Made by a program: the position numbers and the translations under genes
Shown: one piece after another, positions 1 through 6,244 of the stretch
How positions within the stretch are numbered: position 1 is the first letter of the stretch
Layout: each line of letters begins with the position of its first letter
The notes under the pieces: generated by a model
The model's database searches: none
The model's input: only the letters and a program-made list of their open reading frames with translations
What the model was told of the DNA's origin: nothing
DNA from: Bacteroidales bacterium
GTDB lineage: Bacteria > Bacteroidota > Bacteroidia > Bacteroidales > UBA7960
DNA: 6,244 nt
Assembly (NCBI GenBank): GCA_003554665.1
Contig: PWGY01000205.1
Span: forward strand, 1-6,244
Direction of reading: 5' to 3'

Positions 1-1232
1 ATATGGTGCTTGTTTTTGGCTACATCGCCGGTTATACGGTGATCGCCAAAGTGCTGCTCCCGATGTACTACAGGATGAACCTCACATCCATCTACACCTA
101 TCTGGAAAAACGTTTCGGGTTCGCATCGTATAAAACAGGATCATTTTATTTCATCATTTCCCGGCTGATCGGTACGTCGTTTCGTATGTTTCTTGTGGTA
201 ATCGTACTGCAGCGTTTCGTTTTTGATGCATGGGGTATACCACTCGGGGTTACTGTAACCCTGTTTATGGTGCTCATTTTTCTCTACACCTTCAGGGGAG
301 GGATCAAAACAATTGTCTGGACAGATACACTTCAGACCACTTTTATGATTACTGCGGTTGTTCTGAGTGTTGTGCTTATATCAAGGCAACTTGGGATGGG
401 TATGGGTGAACTTGTTTCGGAGGCAGGTGACAGGGGCTTTACCGATATGTTTGTGCTTGATTATACTGATCCGAGATTCTTCCTTAAACAGTTTTTTTCC
501 GGTATGTTCATTACCATTGTGATGACAGGTCTTGATCAGGATATGATGCAGAAAAACCTGAGCTGCAGGAACCTTGGAGATGCACAAAAAAATGTGCTGA
601 CATTCGGTTTTGTCCTGATTCCGATTAATCTGTTGTTTTTGTTTTTGGGATCAGTACTGTGGATCTATGCCGGAGATATCGGGCTAACCCTTGGTCCTGA
701 TCAGACGTCGGACGAACTTTTCCCGACCATTGCCCTGAATTACCTGGGTGTGATTGCCGGGCTTGCGTTTTTTTTCGGGCTGATCTCTGCAGCCTACTCC
801 AGTGCAGACGGCACCCTTACTGCCCTTACCACAGTTTTTTGTATAGATTTTCTCGGGCTCAGACGCAAACCCGGTATGACTGAAGAGAAGATTCAAAAAG
901 TACGCTACAGGGTACATGTTGTATTTGCCCTGTTGGTTATGCTGATCATTATGGCATACGGGGCAATCAACAACGAGGCCCTGATCAGTAAATTATTTAC
1001 CATTGCGGGTTATACGTACGGACCTCTGCTGGGGTTGTACTTTGTGGGGTTGTATACGAAGTGGGAACTAAAGGACAGGTATGTGCCGGTTGTGGCTTTG
1101 CTGTCGCCGCTGCTCAGCTACCTTTTAAGTGCATATTCTGATCAGTTGCTGGGAGGGTACCAGTTTGGTTTTGAAATACTGCTGGCCAATGGTATGTTTA
1201 CAATCATCGGGTTGATGATTATTCGAAAATAA
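1..1232 (+). CDS. Sodium:solute symporter (SSS family), 5'-truncated by the window edge
   Basis: This is the C-terminal part of an inner-membrane permease that would use the sodium gradient to import a solute; the substrate cannot be told from the sequence. About 409 residues are visible up to the TAA at 1230-1232. The reading frame is open to the window edge, and the ATG at position 3 is very probably an internal methionine: SSS proteins usually have roughly 480-550 residues, and the first visible segment already lies in an early helix followed by the family-typical stretch LLPMYYRMNLTSIYTYLEKR (residues 18-37). Around ten hydrophobic segments follow. WTDTLQ (106-111) and the helix with SAAYSSADGTLTALTT (262-277) match conserved SSS positions; the serine pair S266-S267 is where family members coordinate sodium (family knowledge). 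The gene converges with ilvE and has no visible functional link to it. Family assignment is secure; substrate is unknown. Confidence 0.93.
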   Translation, partial: MVLVFGYIAGYTVIAKVLLPMYYRMNLTSIYTYLEKRFGFASYKTGSFYFIISRLIGTSFRMFLVVIVLQRFVFDAWGIPLGVTVTLFMVLIFLYTFRGGIKTIVWTDTLQTTFMITAVVLSVVLISRQLGMGMGELVSEAGDRGFTDMFVLDYTDPRFFLKQFFSGMFITIVMTGLDQDMMQKNLSCRNLGDAQKNVLTFGFVLIPINLLFLFLGSVLWIYAGDIGLTLGPDQTSDELFPTIALNYLGVIAGLAFFFGLISAAYSSADGTLTALTTVFCIDFLGLRRKPGMTEEKIQKVRYRVHVVFALLVMLIIMAYGAINNEALISKLFTIAGYTYGPLLGLYFVGLYTKWELKDRYVPVVALLSPLLSYLLSAYSDQLLGGYQFGFEILLANGMFTIIGLMIIRK

Positions 1233-1237
1233 AGATT

Positions 1238-1269
1238 ATTTGCCGGTTCCTGACAGTTTGCCGGCAAAT
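1238..1269 (+). terminator. Inverted repeat downstream of the symporter, possible terminator
   Basis: Six bases after the symporter stop codon, ATTTGCCGG (1238-1246) pairs perfectly with CCGGCAAAT (1261-1269) across a 14-base loop. The right arm is also part of a perfect 12-bp palindrome, TTTGCCGGCAAA (1257-1268), so TTTGCCGG occurs twice in direct orientation. Position and GC-rich core suit a transcript-ending hairpin, but there is no following T-run, so it is not a textbook intrinsic terminator. It could instead be an mRNA 3'-end stabiliser or a protein-binding site. Confidence 0.45.
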
Positions 1270-1346
1270 TCCCCGTCGCCTTACAGCAGATTGACGAAAC
1301 CCCTGATAATTATCCCACCCACCGTCCCTCAGTCTTACACACAACT

Positions 1347-1374
1347 AAAAAATAACTGCTGAATCAATCAGCAG
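1347..1374 (-). terminator. Intrinsic terminator of ilvE
   Basis: Read on the minus strand, a 7-bp perfect stem CTGCTGA/TCAGCAG (1374-1368 and 1362-1356) with a 5-base loop is followed by TTATTTTTT (1355-1347), the stem plus T-tract arrangement of a rho-independent terminator. The stem starts on the base directly after the ilvE stop codon (TAG, complement of 1375-1377). On the plus strand the same stem is not followed by T residues, so it would act on ilvE only. Confidence 0.8.
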
Positions 1375-2394
1375 CTATTCAACAATGCTGACCCAGCCGT
1401 GCGGATCAGGTTCATCTCCGTATTGTATGCCCTGAAGTTTTTCAAATAGTTTTGTGGATACAGGACCCGCTTTTCCGTCCTCACTGAGAATGTATTCATG
1501 GCCGGTCTCCCGGTCAACGATTTTTCCGATCGGGGAAATGATGGCCGCAGTTCCGCAGGCACCTGCTTCCTCGAAGGTTTCAAGTTCTTCCACCGGCACT
1601 TCTCTTCTTTCCACCTTCATCCCCATGTCTTCTGCAATTTGCATCAGGCTCATGTTGGTAATCGAAGGCAGGATAGAGTCCGATTTGGGTGTGATGTATG
1701 TATTGTTTCTGATCCCAAAGAAGTTGGCCGGGCCGGCTTCATCGATATACTTCTTCTCTTTGGCCTCCAGGAATAATACAGCGGCAAAACCTTCTTTCTG
1801 AGCCCTTGTGGAAGCACGAAGGCTTCCGGCATAATTGCCCCCAACCTTGATGTGTCCGGTTCCCTGTGGAGCTGCACGGTCCATATCCCTTACAATCTGC
1901 ATGCTGACAGGGTTAAACCCTTCCTTGAAATATGGGCCCACCGGTCCGACGAAAACCATAAACAGGTATTCATCGGCTGGCTTTACGCCCACCTGCACTC
2001 CTGTTCCGATCAGCAGCGGACGGATGTAAAGTGCTGCACCAGTTCCGTGGGGTGGCACATAGGATTCATTGAGTTTAACTGCCCGGGTTACCATTTTGTG
2101 AAACAGTTCTTCAGGCACCCTGGACATGAGAATGCCATCGGCCGATCGCTGCATTCGCTTTGCATTTTCTTCCCAGCGGAATAACCGGATCTTTCCATCC
2201 TTCCCACGATAAGCTTTCATGCCTTCGAAGGCTTCCTGCCCGTAATGGAGGCAGGTCGCCGCCATATGAATATTGATTTGCGGAGAAGAGGAGACTTCTA
2301 TTTCTCCCCACTGTCCGTTGCGATAATAACACCTTACGTTGTAGTCAGTCTGAAAGTATCCGAAAGGAAGCTTTCCCCAGTTTATTTGTTGCAT
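1375..2394 (-). CDS. ilvE: Branched-chain amino acid aminotransferase (fold-type IV PLP enzyme)
   Basis: Cytosolic PLP-dependent transaminase that interconverts leucine, isoleucine and valine with their 2-oxo acids, using glutamate/2-oxoglutarate as amino partner; last step of branched-chain amino acid synthesis. The 339-residue length and sequence match the longer class IV 'IlvE_II' type rather than the ~300-residue E. coli type. Visible signatures: CLHYGQEAFEGMKAYRG (48-64), the PLP-binding lysine K183 in GHIKVGGNYAGS (180-191), DEAGPANFF (218-226) carrying the conserved glutamate E219, and ACGTAAIISPIG (279-290) in the cofactor/substrate region. The ATG start fits the family N-terminus (INWGKLPFGY). 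There is no clear Shine-Dalgarno; the leader is very AT-rich, as is common in Bacteroidota. The gene lies 85 bp after dacB on the same strand, so readthrough or an own promoter are both possible. A terminator follows immediately. The gene is intact. Confidence 0.96.
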   Translation of the reverse strand: MQQINWGKLPFGYFQTDYNVRCYYRNGQWGEIEVSSSPQINIHMAATCLHYGQEAFEGMKAYRGKDGKIRLFRWEENAKRMQRSADGILMSRVPEELFHKMVTRAVKLNESYVPPHGTGAALYIRPLLIGTGVQVGVKPADEYLFMVFVGPVGPYFKEGFNPVSMQIVRDMDRAAPQGTGHIKVGGNYAGSLRASTRAQKEGFAAVLFLEAKEKKYIDEAGPANFFGIRNNTYITPKSDSILPSITNMSLMQIAEDMGMKVERREVPVEELETFEEAGACGTAAIISPIGKIVDRETGHEYILSEDGKAGPVSTKLFEKLQGIQYGDEPDPHGWVSIVE

Positions 2395-2479
2395 GATAAA
2401 TGATTTTATGATTATAAAATATACCTTGTTTGCCTGCTAAATTATAATAATATTTGGAAATCGGGCATGTGTAAAGAAA

Positions 2480-3982
2480 TCATAAGGTACTTCCGTCGTG
2501 GAGGGTAATGGCGTGCATCAGGTTTAACATGCTGATTCTCATTGGAGCCGGTCGGCCCTGATAATCATTCACCACAATTACAAATGCAGCCATATTGCCG
2601 TTTTGCATGGTGGTGTAGCCGGCATAGCTTCTGGCGCCCCGGAGGTAACCACTTTTTGCCCTCAGCAAGCCTTCAGACCGGGTGCCCCGAAAATAACTCT
2701 CCAGGGAACCGCTGAATCCTGCCAGTGGCAGAGACTGCATGAATGCGCTGAAAGTTTTATGGTTAGATACCTCCTCCAATACGGTCATCAGGTGACTGGT
2801 GCTTAGTCTGTTTGACGGAGACAATCCACTGCCGTCAAAAAGTGTCCAGGAGTTGGTGTTCATACCTTTTTCGCTCCAGTAATCATCAAGAACCTCAAGA
2901 CCTGTCTCAGTTGATCCTTGCTTGTTGCCTTGCAGGCCAATTATTTTCAACAGGTTTTCAGCAAAGGTGTTCACACTTTCCATATTCGTACGGAAAATGA
3001 TTTCGTAAAGGGGAGGGGAGGGCCACGTTGAAAGATTTTCCCTGCTGTCGGAAATTTCGATTCCCATGCTGCCCGACAGTCGGTACGAAGTCCCGGCTCC
3101 GGCTACTTCTATGCCCTTTGTGAGCAGGTAACGTTGAAAGCTCTCAGCCAAAAATACCGGGGGGTCGGCCATTGAGCCCCTGACCTCAAAATCTCTTGCT
3201 CCCAAAGGCACGGTTCCTGTGAGCCAGCGTTTGCTGACGTATGGGGCCCCAAGTATGTAAACCTGGTCGCCTGATCCCTCCGGACCGGTTGTGACCTGGT
3301 TGTGAAAAACCATTCCGGGAAGTTCAGGTTCAGTGAATGTGACGCTGGCAGCTGCACCTTCACTGTTACCTGCATCAAAATGGATGCTGTATTCATTTTC
3401 ATTGACGGTTAAACCACTGGCACCTGCCCCGAAATAGTTTCCGATATGTTCCCACACCCATCTCCGTGGCACCATTTCTTCATCAAAAATCCGTTCATCG
3501 GAAATCACATGACCTGAAACGGTACGAATGCCGGCTGACTTTACAGCAGATTCCCAATGTTCAAATACATTGATCAGTGCCAGGGTATCATCCATCATGG
3601 CTGATCCGAGGCTGGGATCGCCAGCCCCCCTGATGTATAAGTTGCCATGCAATGCTCCATCTCCACCAATATTGCCGTCGTACTCCAGGGTGGTTTCAAA
3701 CCGATGATCATGTCCGAGCATCATCATGGCAGTGGCGGTGGTGAGTAATTTCTGGGTTGATGCCGGAGTGAGCAGCTGATGAATATTGTGACTGAGGATC
3801 TCCCGGTTTTCGGTGATGTCAAACACATACACACTCCAGTTTGCATGTTTCAGTGCTTCCTGATTGCGGAAATCATAAAACTCGTTGATTAGGGGTGATG
3901 AGCCGGCCGGCGGGTCAGCAGCTGCAGGGATGGCCATCATGAGAAAGAGGCAACAGCAAACCCGGATAAGTAATTGATGCAT
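2480..3982 (-). CDS. dacB: D-alanyl-D-alanine carboxypeptidase/endopeptidase, PBP4 type (peptidase S13)
   Basis: Periplasmic serine enzyme of the PBP4 (DacB) family; members remove the terminal D-Ala from peptidoglycan stem peptides and/or cut 4-3 cross-links, and bind beta-lactams. All three active-site motifs of penicillin-interacting enzymes are present in order: S75-T-Q-K78 (nucleophile S75, general base K78), S336-V-N338, and K443-S-G445 in place of the commoner KTG. DGSGLSPSNRLS (383-394) is another S13 hallmark. The ~260 residues between the first two motifs match the large insert that sets S13 apart from other low-mass PBPs. The N-terminus is a cleavable signal peptide: R7, a hydrophobic core with three cysteines (residues 8-18), then a likely signal peptidase I site after A20-A21-A22. 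There is no lipobox, so a soluble periplasmic protein is expected. At 500 residues it is full length. It starts 39 bp after the MCE gene and probably shares its transcript. Confidence 0.95.
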   Translation of the reverse strand: MHQLLIRVCCCLFLMMAIPAAADPPAGSSPLINEFYDFRNQEALKHANWSVYVFDITENREILSHNIHQLLTPASTQKLLTTATAMMMLGHDHRFETTLEYDGNIGGDGALHGNLYIRGAGDPSLGSAMMDDTLALINVFEHWESAVKSAGIRTVSGHVISDERIFDEEMVPRRWVWEHIGNYFGAGASGLTVNENEYSIHFDAGNSEGAAASVTFTEPELPGMVFHNQVTTGPEGSGDQVYILGAPYVSKRWLTGTVPLGARDFEVRGSMADPPVFLAESFQRYLLTKGIEVAGAGTSYRLSGSMGIEISDSRENLSTWPSPPLYEIIFRTNMESVNTFAENLLKIIGLQGNKQGSTETGLEVLDDYWSEKGMNTNSWTLFDGSGLSPSNRLSTSHLMTVLEEVSNHKTFSAFMQSLPLAGFSGSLESYFRGTRSEGLLRAKSGYLRGARSYAGYTTMQNGNMAAFVIVVNDYQGRPAPMRISMLNLMHAITLHDGSTL

Positions 3983-4021
3983 GATGTTTGGTGGTTAAGC
4001 TGTTTTTCAACAGATGCATAC

Positions 4022-4912
4022 TTACCTGCCAAAAACAGATATGTTGAAATAATCTTTTGGATTCTCTTGCATATCTTTGAGCAGGGCATCCAGATGATAC
4101 AACGAGGACTCCATATTTCTGTAAAGCGTATCGCTGGTAAGCAGCATGCCGGCAGATCCTTCTCCCTGATTGATCCTGGCAAGGATTTCGGAGAAAATCT
4201 CAATGGATTCACCCGCCTGTTTCAAGGTTTCCTCAATTTCGGCTGCACGCATGTCCTCACTGATTTTTTCAATATTGTCAAGGATAACCGAGAGCCTTTC
4301 GGACTCCTTTTTAAAGGACTTCTCTGCCATTCCCGTGAGGTTTTCCACGTTCCGTAAGGTGCTTTGCATGAGTTTTATGCTTTCGTAAAGCGTCTCCCTG
4401 TTTTCTGTATCAAGCACCTGGTTTGCTGCCTTTAACACAGTTTCGAGTTCTGTAATCAGGCCTTCTGCTTTTTCCCTGACGGGCAATATGAAAGACATCA
4501 TTTCTTCGGTGATGGTCGCCTCTTTCAAGCCTTTAATGGTATCCCCATTGCTCACTGGCTTCTGGTGGTCACCAAGACTTATCTGGATCTCTTTGGAGCC
4601 TACAATGCCAGGGCTTGCAAGAATTGCAACGGAGTTGGACGGAATCTCAATGACCCGGTCCACCACAAGGCTGACTACCACTTTGCCTGATCCGTCAGGG
4701 TGAAAACGAATACGTTCAACCTGACCGACGCTTACCCCGCTGATTGTAACAGCATTTGTTTCCAGCAGGCCGTGGGTTTCATCGTACATGACATGAAAGC
4801 GGATCTGCCGGGTAAAAATATCCGTCCCTTTCAGGTAATTAAAACCCCAGACGAAAATGAAAAGGGTTACAACCAAAAACAATCCCAGCTTAACTTCTCG
4901 CTTGACTTTCAA
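4022..4912 (-). CDS. MlaD/MCE-family protein, inner-membrane-anchored lipid-transfer component
   Basis: MCE proteins form hexameric rings or tubes in the periplasm that carry lipids between membranes, usually with an MlaE/MlaF ABC transporter; no transporter gene lies in this window. Visible: a short basic N-terminus, one transmembrane helix (about residues 9-25), a single MCE domain (about 36-115) with YDETHGLLETNAVTISGVSVGQVERI (split here as residues 43-68) and SPGIVGSKEIQISLG (100-114), then a long, mainly helical, charged and coiled-coil-like segment (about 140-285) ending in NPKDYFNISVFGR, an ending I associate with Bacteroidota members. The apparent start is TTG (complement of 4910-4912): the only upstream in-frame codons before a TAA are AAC, ATA, TTT and ACT, and the first internal ATG (M42) would delete the membrane anchor. 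It begins 20 bp after the amidase stop. No strong Shine-Dalgarno is visible. Family sure, cargo unknown. Confidence 0.9.
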   Translation of the reverse strand: MKVKREVKLGLFLVVTLFIFVWGFNYLKGTDIFTRQIRFHVMYDETHGLLETNAVTISGVSVGQVERIRFHPDGSGKVVVSLVVDRVIEIPSNSVAILASPGIVGSKEIQISLGDHQKPVSNGDTIKGLKEATITEEMMSFILPVREKAEGLITELETVLKAANQVLDTENRETLYESIKLMQSTLRNVENLTGMAEKSFKKESERLSVILDNIEKISEDMRAAEIEETLKQAGESIEIFSEILARINQGEGSAGMLLTSDTLYRNMESSLYHLDALLKDMQENPKDYFNISVFGR

Positions 4913-4932
4913 AGTAAATATGTTTTATCTGT

Positions 4933-6153
4933 TTATTGTTCCTGCTCCTTGCTTAGCAGCCTGATGGCTTCCGCGGCACTGATTCTTTCATCATCCCTGA
5001 AAGCCACCACAAATGCATCCTTAAAACCGGCCTCCTGTATCTCCTGCTGGATTTTGGCTGCATCCTCAAGGTTGCTCTCGTTGCCGACCGTATACTTGTA
5101 GAGACCTTCGTGATGGTAATATGAAACATCATCCAACCCGTTGAATGACGGGTCACCGGGGTCTTTTTTTTCAGAACTGGCTGCAAACTGTACCCTGAAG
5201 GAAATGTTGTGATTATTGGCATTATCGGCAGGCGACTGCTCCGGCCGGTTTTCCTCACTGGAGGAAGAATCACTCCGGATGTCTCCGGAATGCCTGGTTG
5301 TCTCCTGTTCCTGTGCAAGTGGATACTGCCCCCTGGCTGCATCTTTGGTATCCTGGTTTTCTTTGTATTCACGGAATGCCCTGAATATGGCTGAAGCGAT
5401 GTGCGCCTGTCCCGTTTCCGAAAGCAGGTATTCTTCCTCGCTGGGGTTACTGAGAAAGCCGGCCTCAACCAGGACGCTGGGCATGGTTACGTCGTAAAGA
5501 ACGAGAAAGCCAGCTTGTTTAACCCCGCGGTCAACCCTCCTTGCCCTGTCCCTGAACTGATTCTGTAACAGGGAAGCCATCTCAAGACTTTGTTCCAGAT
5601 GGGCATTCTGATATAGGGCAAATATAATGTTGGCTTCCGGGGAGTTGGGATCAAACCCGTCGTAGGTCTCCTCATAGTCATCCTCATAAAGGATGGCCTT
5701 GTTTTCTCTTCTGGCCACCTCCAGGTTGGCCTGGCTCCGGTGAAGGCCCATTACAAAAGTTTCTGTTCCCCTGGCCCTGGGTGATGCAGCACTGTTCGTA
5801 TGAATGGATATAAACAGGTCAGCATTGTTCTCATTGGCGATGCGTGAACGATCCTGAAGGCCGACTGAAACATCCGTCTTTCTGGTAAATATAACCTCTA
5901 CATCCGGCAGGTATTCATTGATGTACTCACCCAGTTTCAGAGATATGGCCAGCGCGATGTCCTTTTCTTTTGCCCGGCGTCCGATTGTTCCGGGATCCCT
6001 TCCCCCGTGACCGGGGTCAATGACCACCGTCCAGTTTTTGTCAGGCTGCATCGCTGTGGTGGCAGCAGGTGTGGCAGCCAGCAGGAGCAATATACCAAAA
6101 ATCAGGGGAAAACGTTTCACTAAAAATACGCGAATTTTAATTAGTTTTGCCAT
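4933..6153 (-). CDS. N-acetylmuramoyl-L-alanine amidase (Amidase_3) with C-terminal SPOR-like domain
   Basis: Zinc-dependent periplasmic hydrolase that cleaves the bond between N-acetylmuramic acid and L-Ala, removing stem peptides from glycan strands, as AmiA/B/C do during daughter-cell separation. Domains: an N-terminal membrane segment or signal peptide (about residues 14-34), the Amidase_3 domain (about 42-262), a hydrophilic low-complexity linker (about 263-316, with a four-serine run), and a ~70-residue SPOR-like domain (about 317-389; FRVQFAAS ... GLYKYTVGN ... AGFKDAFVVAF) of the kind that binds denuded glycan at division sites. Predicted zinc ligands are H49 (VIDPGHGGRDPG), E63 (KEKD) and H118 (ISIHTNSA); E230 in VLVEAGFLSN is the predicted catalytic glutamate. 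All are present, so an active enzyme is expected. The residue 145-200 region, with EDDYEETYDGFDP, may be a regulatory insertion like that of autoinhibited amidases (inference). A purine-rich GCGGAAAAGC precedes the ATG. First gene of the probable envelope operon. Confidence 0.95.
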   Translation of the reverse strand: MAKLIKIRVFLVKRFPLIFGILLLLAATPAATTAMQPDKNWTVVIDPGHGGRDPGTIGRRAKEKDIALAISLKLGEYINEYLPDVEVIFTRKTDVSVGLQDRSRIANENNADLFISIHTNSAASPRARGTETFVMGLHRSQANLEVARRENKAILYEDDYEETYDGFDPNSPEANIIFALYQNAHLEQSLEMASLLQNQFRDRARRVDRGVKQAGFLVLYDVTMPSVLVEAGFLSNPSEEEYLLSETGQAHIASAIFRAFREYKENQDTKDAARGQYPLAQEQETTRHSGDIRSDSSSSEENRPEQSPADNANNHNISFRVQFAASSEKKDPGDPSFNGLDDVSYYHHEGLYKYTVGNESNLEDAAKIQQEIQEAGFKDAFVVAFRDDERISAAEAIRLLSKEQEQ

Positions 6154-6202
6154 GCTTTTCCGCTGCTTTTACATGCTTGATTACTGGCGGGATGCAATAC
6201 TA

Positions 6203-6233
6203 CAAAAATAACATTTATCACTTTGCGTGCAAA
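6203..6233 (-). promoter_or_regulatory. Bacteroidota-type promoter (TTTG-N19-TAnnTTTG) for the amidase operon
   Basis: On the minus strand TTTG (6233-6230) is followed, after exactly 19 bases, by TATTTTTG (6210-6203). This is a full match to the -33/-7 consensus TTTG-N19-TAnnTTTG known for the Bacteroidota primary sigma factor. Transcription would start near 6197-6200, giving a leader of about 44-47 nt before the amidase ATG at 6153. The -33 TTTG lies in a 12-bp palindrome (6222-6233), described separately. Confidence 0.75.
6222..6233. repeat. Palindrome TTTGC-GT-GCAAA overlapping the -33 element
   Basis: TTTGCGTGCAAA has perfect 5-bp arms around a 2-base centre. Its minus-strand TTTG is the -33 element of the amidase promoter, and its plus-strand TTTG (6222-6225) could be a -33 element for a gene diverging to the right. 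A matching -7 element after 19 bases would begin at 6245, just past the window end, so this cannot be judged here. A regulator operator is the alternative reading; a short palindrome may also arise by chance. Confidence 0.4.
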
Positions 6234-6244
6234 CTTCATATTCA

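Noticed and set aside
3..5. ATG at position 3 as the true symporter start
   Set aside because: The protein would lack its first helix or helices compared with SSS relatives, and no ribosome-binding region is visible; the window edge is the cause.
1454..2184. Plus-strand open frames of 64-115 codons opposite ilvE
   Set aside because: They are antisense shadows of a strongly conserved gene, with no family-like sequence and no start signals.
2395..2479. Possible own promoter for ilvE (TATAAT at 2411-2416 and TATATTTT at 2416-2423, minus strand)
   Set aside because: The region is AT-rich, so such matches are expected by chance; there is no TTTG at the 19-base spacing, and TATAAT is not the Bacteroidota pattern. 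An ilvE promoter is possible but not shown.
3930..3982. Cysteines near the DacB N-terminus as a possible lipoprotein signal
   Set aside because: The triple cysteine follows R7-V8 without the L-x-[GA]-C lipobox, and a clear AAA signal peptidase I site comes later.
4000..4013. Small hairpin CTGTT-N4-AACAG between the MCE gene and dacB
   Set aside because: The 5-bp stem is weak and has no T-run; the 39-bp gap is better read as an intra-operon junction.
3974..4357. 127-codon plus-strand open frame across the dacB/MCE junction
   Set aside because: It lies opposite the conserved MCE C-terminus and resembles no protein family I know; a chance open frame.
4700..5101. 133-codon plus-strand open frame across the MCE/amidase junction
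   Set aside because: It is antisense to two well-supported genes; its low-complexity leucine/serine stretch mirrors the reverse complement of amidase codons.
4953..5468. 171-codon minus-strand open frame inside the amidase gene
   Set aside because: It is a frame-shifted shadow of the amidase linker and SPOR-like part, rich in R, P and T; the amidase frame carries all the recognisable motifs.

Overview
The window looks like chromosomal DNA from a member of the Bacteroidota, probably class Bacteroidia. Three things point there: the proteins resemble Bacteroidota family members (recognised from memory, no search run); most genes lack strong Shine-Dalgarno sequences and have A-rich leaders; and one promoter fits the Bacteroidota primary-sigma pattern TTTG-N19-TAnnTTTG exactly (6203-6233, minus strand). 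Order and genus cannot be fixed from this sequence alone.

Layout. From 1 to 1232, on the plus strand, lies the 3' part of a sodium:solute symporter (SSS family) gene whose start is outside the window. It converges with a minus-strand block that runs from the right edge leftward: an N-acetylmuramoyl-L-alanine amidase with a C-terminal SPOR-like domain (6153-4933), an MlaD/MCE-family protein (4912-4022, apparent TTG start), a PBP4-type D-Ala-D-Ala carboxypeptidase, dacB (3982-2480), and a branched-chain amino acid aminotransferase, ilvE (2394-1375). The 142 bp between the convergent symporter and ilvE genes hold a clear intrinsic terminator for ilvE and a second inverted repeat that may end the symporter transcript. 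No gene-free stretch exceeds 300 bases. I see no RNA gene, insertion sequence, CRISPR array or frameshift.

How the genes work together. Amidase, MCE protein and carboxypeptidase are separated by only 20 and 39 bp and probably share the promoter upstream of the amidase. All three are predicted envelope proteins: the amidase removes stem peptides from glycan strands, DacB trims or cleaves stem peptides, and the MCE protein is a candidate inner-membrane-anchored lipid-transfer component. The block therefore reads as an envelope-maintenance operon linking peptidoglycan remodelling with lipid traffic. ilvE follows after 85 bp and is a metabolic gene that may be read through from dacB or have its own promoter.

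This is mainly ordinary, intact core-genome content. I found no convincing evidence of a new defence, mobile or RNA system. The points most worth a second look are the palindrome holding the amidase promoter's -33 element, the TTG start of the MCE gene, and the amidase-MCE-DacB coupling itself.
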